A stretch of 64,000 bases of DNA from Butyrivibrio sp. (GTDB taxonomy: Bacteria; Bacillota; Clostridia; Lachnospirales; Lachnospiraceae): assembly GCA_015056495.1 (NCBI GenBank), contig SVGC01000018.1, positions 20,608 through 84,607 on the forward strand. Reading direction: 5' to 3'. A program made the translations under genes and the position numbers. The number at the start of each line of letters is the position of its first letter. Position 1 is the stretch's first letter. This document shows, piece by piece, positions 25,590 through 34,223 of the stretch. The notes below the pieces were generated by a model. It was not told where the DNA came from. It saw only the letters and a list, made by a program, of their open reading frames with translations, and did no database searches.

Positions 25590-26668
25590 AAGTATCCGTG
25601 GTCATAGCTATGTATAATGCTTCAAAATACATCTGTGATTGTATTCGAAATGTTCTGAATCAGAATCTGACAGATATTGAAGTGATAGTAGTAAATGACT
25701 GCTCTACAGATGATAGCATTGAACTGATCAAGAGGACTTTTCCTGATGAAGAAAGGCTTGTGATCATTGAACAGCCGCACAACATGGGGCCAGGTGAAGC
25801 GCGTAATGCTGGAATAAAGGCTGCCAGAGGAAAATATCTGTCGTTCCTTGATAGCGATGATGCACTGACAAAAGGCGCACTGGATAAATTGTATGCCAAG
25901 GCAGAAGAGTACTCTACAGATGTTGTTCACGGAACCAATATCCTCGTACCGATTGTCGCTGATGCTCCTATTTCCCTTCTTGATCTGTCAGATGATGATA
26001 TATATGAGATTTCTTTTGAGCAGGGAGAACCACAGACCTATGAAGGGCTTATTACCAGTGATATATCTGCAAGGGTTGGTTCCTGGCTTAAACATGAGAT
26101 TCATTGGAGCGTATGGAATAAATTGTACAGAACAGAATTTTTAAGGGAAAAAGGGATACATTTTGCACCTATGAAGATGGCAGAAGATCAGATCTTTTGC
26201 TTCTCCTGTCTTATCAATGCAGATAAATACCTGATCATACCCGGATCCTATTATATCTACAGATTGGATGCACAGTCCCTTTCGAGAGGAAAATACAACA
26301 GCAGATTTGCCTGTAAGATAATTGAAGCTATGTTTGCATGCTATGATGCTGTGACCGAGGCAGCATCAGGCAATTCATACATGAGAAATGATCCTGACTG
26401 TGTAGATACAGTTTATAGATATGTTTTGGATGGATTAGATAGTGGGTTCTTAAAGCCTTGTATTCGAAGTGCCGGATTAGGCACGGTCATTGATGATAAG
26501 GATGTAAGGGAACTGTTCAGACGAGCAGCATCAAGTGAGTCAGTAGCAGCTTATATGATAGAGAACTTTAGAAAAACGTATGCAGATCTGCCAGATGAGC
26601 CTGATATATTCAGGATGGTCACATCACCTGAATTTTGGCGAGAGCAGAAAGAGAAAGGAGAACAATAA
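25580..26668 (+). CDS. Family 2 glycosyltransferase A
   Basis: This 362-residue enzyme has the GT-A fold. The N-terminal VSVVIAMYNASKYI and VIVVNDCSTDDS bind the nucleotide sugar, GPGEARNAGIKAARGKY follows, and the metal-binding acidic motif is DSDD in SFLDSDDAL. A second conserved region (AEDQIFCFSCLI, near 195) supplies the catalytic base. The C-terminal ~120 residues are helical and lack membrane segments. It starts inside the end of the kinase gene and shares its layout with the next gene, so the two are paralogues. It probably adds a sugar to the product exported by the cluster's ABC transporter. Confidence 0.9.
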   Translation: MEVKVSVVIAMYNASKYICDCIRNVLNQNLTDIEVIVVNDCSTDDSIELIKRTFPDEERLVIIEQPHNMGPGEARNAGIKAARGKYLSFLDSDDALTKGALDKLYAKAEEYSTDVVHGTNILVPIVADAPISLLDLSDDDIYEISFEQGEPQTYEGLITSDISARVGSWLKHEIHWSVWNKLYRTEFLREKGIHFAPMKMAEDQIFCFSCLINADKYLIIPGSYYIYRLDAQSLSRGKYNSRFACKIIEAMFACYDAVTEAASGNSYMRNDPDCVDTVYRYVLDGLDSGFLKPCIRSAGLGTVIDDKDVRELFRRAASSESVAAYMIENFRKTYADLPDEPDIFRMVTSPEFWREQKEKGEQ

Positions 26669-27759
26669 TGCCTGAAATATCAGTGATAATGCCTATGTAT
26701 AATGCAGCCAAAACTGTTACTTATAGCATAGATGCAATTTTGAACCAGACATTTAAGGATGTGGAGGTTATTGTCGTAGATGACTGTTCTCCCGACAATG
26801 AACTGGAGATATGCAGAGAGAAATATAAAGATGAACCAAGAGTGGTCCTGTTAAAGCAGGATAAAAATCAGGGTCCGGCAGCTGCAAGAAACAGAGGAAT
26901 TGAAGAGGCTAAAGGTAAATATATCACATTCCTTGATAGTGATGATGGTATGAAAAAAGAAGGCCTTGAAAAAATGTATGAGATCGCTATTAAATATGAT
27001 GCTGATGTTGTACATTCTACGGGCAGATTTCTTCCGGTACATAAGCCTGAAGTAGTAGATATGATGTCTGTTCCGGATGATTATTGTATTGAGCAAGTCA
27101 AAGATGCTGGTACCGGACAGGAGCCAGTGCTTCTTGACCAGGATTATGCCAGTCGTCTGAAGGGATGGACCACTGGTCAGTACAATGGGAATGTATGGGG
27201 CAAGCTTATAAAGAGGCAATTTCTCATGGATAATGATATTCGATTTGCACATCTGAAGATGTCAGAGGATGTTTTATTTTCATTTGAATGCCTCATGCGA
27301 GCTGAGAGATATGTTAAATTCCCATATTCCTTTATTATCTATAGACTGATCGGAGATAGTCTTTCCAAGGGAAAAAAGGATATTCCTTTTATGATAAAAC
27401 TATTGGAATCAACACTTGGCGGAGATGATGCTTTTGGAGAAAAGATGGATAAGATTCCGTTTTTCATGGAACATCCTGAGTACAAAAGCCAGGTTTTTGA
27501 GTATATAGACAATGCCATGGACAGTCTCTATATTACTCCGTGCTATCAGATAGTAGGTGAAGAGGCTCTAAGAAATGATCCGCGTATTCATAAGATATTT
27601 GAAAAATATTTTGGCACTCATGCAGCGTTTATGGAGAGATATTTTTATATTAAACAAAACGCTGAGCCTGAGACACCTGATGTACTTGGAGAGAGCCTGA
27701 CATATGAGAACTGTCTGAAGATGCTTGAGGATTATAAAAATGGCAAGAGCAAGATTTGA
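26668..27759 (+). CDS. Family 2 glycosyltransferase B
   Basis: This protein of about 363 residues closely parallels glycosyltransferase A: SVIMPMYNAAKTV, VIVVDDCSPDNE, QGPAAARNRGIEEAKGKY, metal site DSDD and SEDVLFSFECLM. The ATG at 26668 shares one base with the previous stop codon and has GAAAGGAG upstream; an earlier in-frame Met at 26635 lies inside the preceding gene. The C-terminal ~130 residues are divergent from paralogue A, suggesting a different acceptor. It is the last biosynthetic gene before the STAS protein, 55 bases downstream. Confidence 0.9.
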   Translation: MPEISVIMPMYNAAKTVTYSIDAILNQTFKDVEVIVVDDCSPDNELEICREKYKDEPRVVLLKQDKNQGPAAARNRGIEEAKGKYITFLDSDDGMKKEGLEKMYEIAIKYDADVVHSTGRFLPVHKPEVVDMMSVPDDYCIEQVKDAGTGQEPVLLDQDYASRLKGWTTGQYNGNVWGKLIKRQFLMDNDIRFAHLKMSEDVLFSFECLMRAERYVKFPYSFIIYRLIGDSLSKGKKDIPFMIKLLESTLGGDDAFGEKMDKIPFFMEHPEYKSQVFEYIDNAMDSLYITPCYQIVGEEALRNDPRIHKIFEKYFGTHAAFMERYFYIKQNAEPETPDVLGESLTYENCLKMLEDYKNGKSKI

Positions 27760-27814
27760 TCTTGACCCGATCACGAAGTAACCGTGCCAGTACATAGTAT
27801 GAGGAGGAAAGACT

Positions 27815-28120
27815 ATGCTAAACGTATCAATGAATGATGATAATGGTGAGTTGAAAGTGAATCTTGAAGGAAGACTGGATGCAAGCGTTGCACAGAATTT
27901 TGAAAAACAATTGGAAGATGCACTTGAAGGAAAAAAGAGTGTTACCTTTGATTTTGCCAGCCTGGAATATATTTCATCCGCAGGCCTTAGAGTGATTCTG
28001 TGGGCTCAGCAATACATGGAAGAAAAGGGCAATAACAATGTAGTAATTAAAAATGCCAGTGACCTCATAAAGGAAATATTCGATGACACAGGCTTCACAG
28101 ATATTGTAGAACTGGAATGA
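27815..28120 (+). CDS. STAS-domain anti-sigma factor antagonist
   Basis: This 101-residue single STAS domain has LEGRLDASVAQNFE and the phosphorylation region YISSAGLR, whose Ser corresponds to the phosphorylated Ser of SpoIIAA/RsbV. In such partner-switching systems the unphosphorylated protein sequesters an anti-sigma kinase. A strong GAGGAGG site precedes the ATG. No kinase of the RsbW type lies in the window, but a PP2C phosphatase that could dephosphorylate this Ser lies 2 kb away on the other strand. It may instead regulate enzymes or signalling unrelated to sigma factors, as STAS proteins do in many Clostridia. Confidence 0.88.
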   Translation: MLNVSMNDDNGELKVNLEGRLDASVAQNFEKQLEDALEGKKSVTFDFASLEYISSAGLRVILWAQQYMEEKGNNNVVIKNASDLIKEIFDDTGFTDIVELE

Positions 28121-28125
28121 TTCAA

Positions 28126-28169
28126 AATCCCCTGCGCTAAAGTGGTTGGTCTGGCGCAGGGGATTACTT
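28126..28169. terminator. Bidirectional terminator between STAS gene and glgX
   Basis: The 12-bp stem AATCCCCTGCGC (28126-28137) / GCGCAGGGGATT (28154-28165) is followed by ACTTTT on the plus strand and preceded by TCAAAA, which reads as TTTTGA on the minus strand. It therefore can end both convergent transcripts. Confidence 0.85.
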
Positions 28170-28170
28170 T

Positions 28171-30243
28171 TCACCTGATCTGTGCTATCAGGATAGCAGT
28201 TGAACGTGAGCTCAATGTAATGCTATTGTTTCCATCATATCCATAGTCTGATGATTTGAGGACGACCTTCCAGGAGTAGCCCTCTGGTATTATTGGTAGT
28301 TGGAAAGTCTGGCCCTCCCAAAAGGCATTAACTGCAACATAAATAAAAGCATCATGTTTGGTGCCATATTTTTGTGAGTCCTCTGCATACATATATGCGA
28401 AAGACAGGGAAGGAGCGCCTGAATCCAGTTGCCATGGGCATGTGCCGTGCAGAGAAAACTCAGGATAACCTGTGTTATTGTATCCGCTGTCCAATGCGTT
28501 GGAATGCAGGATTGGATGCTTTTTCCTGAAACTGATCAATTTTTCTACGTATTCAAAAAGATCTTTATTTTTTTCAAGATAGGACCAATCCAGCCAGGAA
28601 ATCTCATTATCCAGGCAGTAAGCATTGTTATTGCCAAATTGGGTATTTGCAAATTCATCACCTGATAACAGCATAGGTATACCACGGCTGGTCAGGAGAA
28701 TTGTCAGCATGTTTTTCATCTGACGCATACGCAGATCCAAGATCTGCGGGTCAGTGGTTTCACCTTCTGCGCCGCAGTTCCAGCTATTATTGTCGTTACA
28801 GCCGTCCATATTGTTTTCACCATTGGCTTCATTGTGTTTGTCATTGTAGGAGACCAGGTCATAAAGAGTGAATCCATCATGGCAGGTTACAAAATTGATG
28901 GATGACTCTGAATTGTTGTTTCCGTAGATGTCATTGGAACCCTGTATTCTACAGAACAGCTCTGGAGCATGTTCTGCGCCTCCTTTAATAAAATTCCTCA
29001 GACAATCCCTGTATTTTCCATTCCATTCTGCCCATTTGCCCCAGTATCTGAATGAACCTATTTGGTACAGGCCACCGGCATCCCAGGCTTCAGCAATGAG
29101 CATAGATTTGCCAAGGACCGCATCATTGGCAATGCTATCAAGTAGTGGAGGATCGATCATAGGCGCACCGCTTTTATCTCTGGACATAATAGATGCAAGA
29201 TCGAACCTGAATCCATCCACATGGAATGAACTTACCCAATATCTAAGGCAGTCAAGGACCATGTTTCTCACTACCGGATTGTTACAGTTCATGGTATTGC
29301 CGCATCCGCTGAAGTTATAATAATAGCCTTCAGGAGTCAGGAGGTAGTAGGTCCTGTTGTCAATTCCGCGGTAGGATATGTAAGGACCGTTTTCATTGCC
29401 TTCGGCAGTATGGTTAAATACTACATCCAGTATGACTTCTATGCCATTTTTATGGAATTGTTTAATGAGATTTTTTAATTCATCTGCTTCCATTCCAAAT
29501 GGTGAAGAAGCCGCATAGCCGGCCTTTGGTGCAAAAAAGCCAACAGTTGAATATCCCCAGTAATTGTATAGCTTTTGACCGTTGTATTCTCTGGAATTAT
29601 CAAATTCGTCAAATTCAAAGATAGGCATCAGTTCAACGCAGTTGATACCTAATTCCTTTAAGTATGGTATTTTTTCAGTCAGTCCGGCAAAAGTTCCTCT
29701 TTTATTTACATTACTGTTTTTGTTCATTGTAAAAGAGCGAACGTGTAATTCGTAGATAATAAGATCGCTGTAAGGTATCTCCAGTGGCTTATCACCATTC
29801 CACAGGTAGTCTTCATTTATTATCTGTCCGCGATGTTGGAAAGGGTTCTTGTAGTTTGGTGCTTTTCCCCATACACTTCTGCCGGAAATAGACTTGGCAT
29901 AAGGGTCTAAAAGAATCTTGGTCTTGTCATACAGTAAGCCTTTCTGCGGATCATATGGACCATCAAATCTGTAGCCATATTCCGTTGATTCAATATCAAT
30001 TCCGTAGACCAGCATGGTATAGACGTTGCCTATCCTGAATGACTCAGGAAATGGGATCTCTATAAAGGGTTTATTTTGTCCATGATGAAATAGTACAAGA
30101 GTGCAGGAAGTAGCTTCTTTTGAATAAATACTGAAATTCACACCGCCTCCAGCATCAAGAGTTGCGCCAAAAGGAAATACTCGTCCTATACGATATTTAA
30201 GATTCCCTTTTTGATTTGTTGGAAAAGTATCGATCAGTTTCAT
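28171..30243 (-). CDS. glgX: Glycogen debranching enzyme (isoamylase type)
   Basis: This 690-residue GH13 enzyme cleaves alpha-1,6 branches of glycogen or limit dextrins in the cytoplasm. An N-terminal CBM48-like domain (about 15-110, with GATLDAGGGVNFSIYS) precedes the TIM barrel. Barrel regions are VVFNHTAEG, DGFRFDLAS (nucleophile Asp), AEAWDAGG (acid/base Glu) and VTCHDGFTL (transition-state Asp). A beta-sandwich domain ends the protein. Length and the NMDGCNDNNSWNCG loop fit the GlgX/TreX group. The start overlaps the stop of the upstream phosphatase gene by 4 bases, so the two are one operon. No signal peptide is seen. Confidence 0.93.
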   Translation of the reverse strand: MKLIDTFPTNQKGNLKYRIGRVFPFGATLDAGGGVNFSIYSKEATSCTLVLFHHGQNKPFIEIPFPESFRIGNVYTMLVYGIDIESTEYGYRFDGPYDPQKGLLYDKTKILLDPYAKSISGRSVWGKAPNYKNPFQHRGQIINEDYLWNGDKPLEIPYSDLIIYELHVRSFTMNKNSNVNKRGTFAGLTEKIPYLKELGINCVELMPIFEFDEFDNSREYNGQKLYNYWGYSTVGFFAPKAGYAASSPFGMEADELKNLIKQFHKNGIEVILDVVFNHTAEGNENGPYISYRGIDNRTYYLLTPEGYYYNFSGCGNTMNCNNPVVRNMVLDCLRYWVSSFHVDGFRFDLASIMSRDKSGAPMIDPPLLDSIANDAVLGKSMLIAEAWDAGGLYQIGSFRYWGKWAEWNGKYRDCLRNFIKGGAEHAPELFCRIQGSNDIYGNNNSESSINFVTCHDGFTLYDLVSYNDKHNEANGENNMDGCNDNNSWNCGAEGETTDPQILDLRMRQMKNMLTILLTSRGIPMLLSGDEFANTQFGNNNAYCLDNEISWLDWSYLEKNKDLFEYVEKLISFRKKHPILHSNALDSGYNNTGYPEFSLHGTCPWQLDSGAPSLSFAYMYAEDSQKYGTKHDAFIYVAVNAFWEGQTFQLPIIPEGYSWKVVLKSSDYGYDGNNSITLSSRSTAILIAQIR

Positions 30244-31991
30244 TTACTGTCCTTTCTTGTACTGCTTTTATAAGTAAAACCAAGCATTGTAATGTCATCA
30301 AATTGTTCAGCCTGACCCACAAAATGGTCAATGTTCTTTTTCACATTTTCAAGAATAGTGCGTTGGTCTTTATCTACGACCTGATCCAGCGAAGCAAGCA
30401 ATCTATCTGTTCCGAATAGCTGCTGATCAGCATTGGTAGCCTCTGTTACCCCATCTGTATATATAAACAGTTTGTCTCCGGGAATGAATTGCAGTTCATT
30501 ATCTGTGAGTTTGATATTACTCCGCACTCCCAGAGCCAGATTGTGCTTGTTTTTGATAAAATCATATTTGCCATTTTGGTGGCAGATCACAGGCTTTTCA
30601 TGTCCAGCATTTGTTTCAAATGCCTTTCCTGTAGAGAGCTCAATGATAAGAAGCCATGTTGTGATAAAAAGCTTGTTTTTATTTTGAGCGTACAACTCAT
30701 TGTTTACTTCAGTGAGAATTTCAGATGGAGCCTTACCTGTAACAGCCTTGTCCCTGATCAAGGTTGTGGCATGCATCATAAATAAAGCTGCTGGAACGCC
30801 TTTGCCGGATACATCAGCTATAACCAGTGCCAGATGATCATCATCTATGAAAAAGAAGTCGTACAAGTCTCCGCCCACATGCTTGGCTGGGTTCATAGTT
30901 GCATACAATTCAAACCTTTTTTCCACTTCGGGGTCCGGAAAATCAGCTGGTAGCATGGATAATTGAATTTCAGAAGCAAGAGCTAATTCCGAATCCAATC
31001 TGACTTTTTCTGAAACAAAGTGCTCTTTTTCCTGAGAGTAGGAAACAAGCCTGTTTACCAATGTATTCATATCATCTGCAAGTCGACCGATCTCGTTTTG
31101 ACTTTTTATCTTACTGATGTCTTGTAAAAAAGTATCTGAATCAAGGGATTCAGTATATATACGTAAGGATCTCTGAATCAGGAATAATGGTTTTATGATG
31201 ACTTGATTAAGTGTCAGTACAAGGACCAAACCGATAGCAAATACTAATACTATACTGGCTTTTAAGATCGCATCAGAGAGGACAAAGCTCGTATGCCTTA
31301 AGTCATTCATATCAACAAGATAAATAGTCAGCCCAATGATCTTGCCATCATAAGTAAGCGGAGTATAGATAGCCCATTCCTTTGAGCCCGTTTTGCTTCT
31401 AATGGATATAAGATATCTGGAGACAATCTCATCCTTACTTACAAAATCCATGTTTTTAACAGCATATTTTACAGTGGAAAAATCAATAGTTTGTCCAATG
31501 TCAAAATATTCATCAGATGGAGCATAGCACAATGTGTTAGAGCCAATAGCGGGAATGGACACGATAAAAGGGCCTTCCAGAGATTCTTTTTCTATGCTGG
31601 CAATTAAGTCCAAGACAGAGGAAAGAGCATAGTAACTTTTGATTGCATAGGTTCGTTGCTGAGTTGCACTTGCACTTTCTATCAAAGAAAGATCGAGATT
31701 TTTCAGATATTCTTCCGTAGATTTACTTGTAGACAAATTGGAAGACAATATTTCAGGATGCTCAGACCAGTATTTCAATAAAAATGGGATTGCTTCGTAT
31801 TCTTCAAGTTTTGATGAGACTTCCGTTGCATCTACATAGGCAGCATCAAGTTCACTGTATAGGGCCTGGACACGTAAACTGAACCATGAAAGGGCGGACA
31901 CACTTAATACAAGTATTGCATAGATAACTATGAATACAATACCGATCTGGAATATGATATACTTCTTCCTTTTAGGTATCCTCTTTTTCAT
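30240..31991 (-). CDS. Membrane PP2C/SpoIIE-type serine phosphatase with HAMP domain
   Basis: This 583-residue protein has a membrane segment at about 13-35, an external sensor domain of about 210 residues and a second membrane segment near 250-270. A HAMP-like linker (LADDMNTLVNRL) follows, then a C-terminal RsbU/SpoIIE phosphatase domain. The latter shows HVGGDLYDFF, IADVSGKGVPAALFMM and FIYTDGVTEATN, which hold the metal-binding Asp residues. Such proteins dephosphorylate STAS-domain Ser residues on receiving an external signal. A candidate substrate is the STAS protein encoded at 27815. It is the first gene of the operon with glgX. Confidence 0.9.
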   Translation of the reverse strand: MKKRIPKRKKYIIFQIGIVFIVIYAILVLSVSALSWFSLRVQALYSELDAAYVDATEVSSKLEEYEAIPFLLKYWSEHPEILSSNLSTSKSTEEYLKNLDLSLIESASATQQRTYAIKSYYALSSVLDLIASIEKESLEGPFIVSIPAIGSNTLCYAPSDEYFDIGQTIDFSTVKYAVKNMDFVSKDEIVSRYLISIRSKTGSKEWAIYTPLTYDGKIIGLTIYLVDMNDLRHTSFVLSDAILKASIVLVFAIGLVLVLTLNQVIIKPLFLIQRSLRIYTESLDSDTFLQDISKIKSQNEIGRLADDMNTLVNRLVSYSQEKEHFVSEKVRLDSELALASEIQLSMLPADFPDPEVEKRFELYATMNPAKHVGGDLYDFFFIDDDHLALVIADVSGKGVPAALFMMHATTLIRDKAVTGKAPSEILTEVNNELYAQNKNKLFITTWLLIIELSTGKAFETNAGHEKPVICHQNGKYDFIKNKHNLALGVRSNIKLTDNELQFIPGDKLFIYTDGVTEATNADQQLFGTDRLLASLDQVVDKDQRTILENVKKNIDHFVGQAEQFDDITMLGFTYKSSTRKDSK

Positions 31992-32125
31992 TACCAGTGA
32001 ACATTCCTTATAATAGAAAAATTTGTAAATTAATTTTACTTTTAAACGTATAATTATGATATGAATATTTGATAAACTTTTTATAAAAACTGTTATATTA
32101 TCCGACGATTGTCATCATAATATAT

Positions 32126-32154
32126 TTGACAGTTATATGGATGTATGATAGTTT
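32126..32154 (+). promoter_or_regulatory. Candidate promoter of the cobalamin operon
   Basis: A perfect TTGACA (32126-32131) is followed after 17 bases by TAGTTT (32149-32154), about 35 bases before the riboswitch begins. The -10 match is poor, so this remains tentative. Bases 31992-32125 are AT-rich and would also hold the promoter of the divergent phosphatase gene, which I cannot pinpoint. Confidence 0.4.
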
Positions 32155-32188
32155 GTCTTAGAAAAAATAAATAGATTTCATAGAACTT

Positions 32189-32345
32189 AGGTGTCCATTG
32201 TTTACGAATGGGTGAAAAGGGAATCCGGTGAGAATCCGGAGCGAAGCCGTCACTGTGTTAGGGAGTCTGTACTCATTATCACTGAGAAATCGGGAAGAGA
32301 GTAGAGGCGATGATCGAAGTCAGGAGACCTGCCTGAGTTTGGTAA
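32189..32345 (+). ncRNA. Cobalamin (B12) riboswitch
   Basis: Conserved elements appear in the canonical order: AGGTG opening the basal stem, GGTGAAAAGGGAATCCGGTG, the GAGAATCCGG strand and GCCGTCACTGTG, then after a variable region the B12-box GTCAGGAGACCTGCCT (about 32319-32334). This RNA binds adenosylcobalamin and represses the downstream genes when the vitamin is abundant. A terminator hairpin at 32414-32436 supplies the expression platform. Control of a B12 synthesis and uptake operon agrees with this. Confidence 0.95.
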
Positions 32346-32413
32346 TTTTGATTTGCGGAACTCGAATCAGATTCACATGAATTTATCTAATGATATTTTA
32401 TTCTGAATCAGAG

Positions 32414-32436
32414 GCCACCGTATAGGTGGCTTTTTT
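32414..32436 (+). terminator. Riboswitch-controlled terminator
   Basis: The stem GCCACC/GGTGGC closes a 5-base loop GTATA and is followed by TTTTTT. It sits between the B12 aptamer and cbiK, as expected for transcriptional attenuation. The stretch GAATCAGATTC (about 32364-32374) and CTGAATCAGA (about 32403-32412) could form a competing structure. Confidence 0.85.
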
Positions 32437-32532
32437 ACTTATTGTCTTTTTTACTATATGGCAATAATCTTATTCTTTTTCACGCGTCAGGATTACTTCA
32501 TATGAAATCAAGATAAACAAGGAGAGGACAAA

Positions 32533-34167
32533 ATGAAAAAGAATCTAGTTACCATGCTTGCTATCATGGCAACAACAGCAATGACAGTTTGCGGTTGTTC
32601 CAATACTCAGACAAGCACATCCGACAACGCTGTGACAGCCCAGACATCTGCAGAAGCAGAGACTCAAGAAGCAGATTCACAGGAAGTATCAGATCAGGAA
32701 GCTGCTGATAACGTTGCAGCACTGATAGATGCTATTTACGTACAGACAAGAACTGATGAAACAGACGCACAGTGCGCTGCCGCAAAAGAGGCATGGGATG
32801 CTCTTACAGATGCACAGAAGGAACTTGTAGAGGGCGAATATGCTGACCCTGACTATTTTGGAAGAGATACAGGTGATGCATCTGCAGATGATCCTCTGAA
32901 TCAGGACGAGATTGGTGAAAATGAAATTCTCGTTGTAAGTTTTGGTACATCATTTAATGACAGCCGTGTTAATGATATAGGCGGAATTGAAAAAGCCATT
33001 GCAGCTGCCAATCCAGACTGGTCAGTTAGAAGAGCTTTTACAGCCCAGATCATCATCAATCACATTCAGGCCAGAGACGGCGAAGCGATCGACAATGTAG
33101 ATCAGGCTCTTAACAGAGCAGTAGATAACGGAGTTAAAAATCTTGTTATCCAGCCTACACACCTTATGCACGGTGCTGAATATGATGAACTGGTTGAGAC
33201 AGTTAATGAATATGCTGATTCTTTTGAATCTGTAACTATTGCTGAGCCTCTTCTTGGAGAAGTAGGAGCAGAAGCTACAGAAGTAAATGATGATAAAGAA
33301 ACTGTTGCAAAAGAGATCACAAATGCTGCAGTTGAAGCATCAGATTATGACAGCCTTGAAGCAGCTGCTGAAGATGGCGTAGCTTTTGTATTCATGGGAC
33401 ATGGAACAAGCCATTCTGCAAAGGTTACATATTCTCAGATGCAGACACAGATGGATGAGCTTGGATATGACAATGTATTCATTGGTACAGTAGAAGGTGA
33501 GCCTGAAGAAACATCTTGCGAAAACATAATTGCTGCACTTCAGGAAGCTGGATATACCAAGGCTGTTCTCCGTCCTCTTATGGTTGTGGCAGGTGATCAT
33601 GCCAATAATGATATGGCTGGTGAAGATGAAGACTCCTGGAAGTCAATGTTTGAAGCTGCAGGCTTAGAAGTTACTTGCCAGATAGCTGGTCTTGGTGAGA
33701 TCGAAGGCGTTCAGGCTCTTTATGTTCAGCATACTGCTGATGCTATTGCCAACGCAGGCGTAGAAGCAGCAGCTACAGCTGAAGACAGTACCAAGGCTGA
33801 AGGTATTGACCTTGAAGCAGGTACATATGAAGTAACATTTAACACTGATTCAAGCATGTTTAAGATAAATGAGTCTCTTGATGATAAGGCTACTCTTACT
33901 GTAGAAGATGATGGAACAGCTTATGTTTCAATCGCACTTGTATCCAAAAAGATCGTTAATCTCTATGTTGGAACAGCTGCTGATGCTGAAAATGATACAG
34001 AGAACTGGCTTGAGCCATATGAAGTAGAAGTTACTTATTCTGATGGAACTACAGAGACTGTATATGGTTTTGATGTTCCTGTAACTGCTATCGGAGAAGA
34101 GTTTGACCTTGCTATCCTTGGTGAAAAAGGAACATGGTACGACCACAAGGTATCAGTAGAAAAATAA
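32533..34167 (+). CDS. cbiK: Lipoprotein CbiK-type sirohydrochlorin cobaltochelatase
   Basis: This 544-residue protein has a lipoprotein signal (Lys2-Lys3, hydrophobic core, Cys22) and a low-complexity acidic linker, then a CbiK chelatase domain (about 130-415). That domain shows ILVVSFGTSFNDSR, QPTHLMHGAEY, VFMGHGTSHSA and VVAGDHANNDMAG, whose His residues bind cobalt and catalyse insertion. A beta-rich tail (about 420-544) resembles the N-terminal part of the next protein. A chelatase tethered outside the cell is unusual, since cobalt is inserted during cytoplasmic synthesis. It may instead load or capture tetrapyrrole outside the membrane for the ABC importer that follows, as proposed for the periplasmic CbiK of Desulfovibrio. 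First gene after the riboswitch. Confidence 0.88.
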   Translation: MKKNLVTMLAIMATTAMTVCGCSNTQTSTSDNAVTAQTSAEAETQEADSQEVSDQEAADNVAALIDAIYVQTRTDETDAQCAAAKEAWDALTDAQKELVEGEYADPDYFGRDTGDASADDPLNQDEIGENEILVVSFGTSFNDSRVNDIGGIEKAIAAANPDWSVRRAFTAQIIINHIQARDGEAIDNVDQALNRAVDNGVKNLVIQPTHLMHGAEYDELVETVNEYADSFESVTIAEPLLGEVGAEATEVNDDKETVAKEITNAAVEASDYDSLEAAAEDGVAFVFMGHGTSHSAKVTYSQMQTQMDELGYDNVFIGTVEGEPEETSCENIIAALQEAGYTKAVLRPLMVVAGDHANNDMAGEDEDSWKSMFEAAGLEVTCQIAGLGEIEGVQALYVQHTADAIANAGVEAAATAEDSTKAEGIDLEAGTYEVTFNTDSSMFKINESLDDKATLTVEDDGTAYVSIALVSKKIVNLYVGTAADAENDTENWLEPYEVEVTYSDGTTETVYGFDVPVTAIGEEFDLAILGEKGTWYDHKVSVEK

Positions 34168-34223
34168 AAGATAATCATACGCAATAGATGCGGATTTCGT
34201 AGGAAAGTGGTGTGTGATAATAC

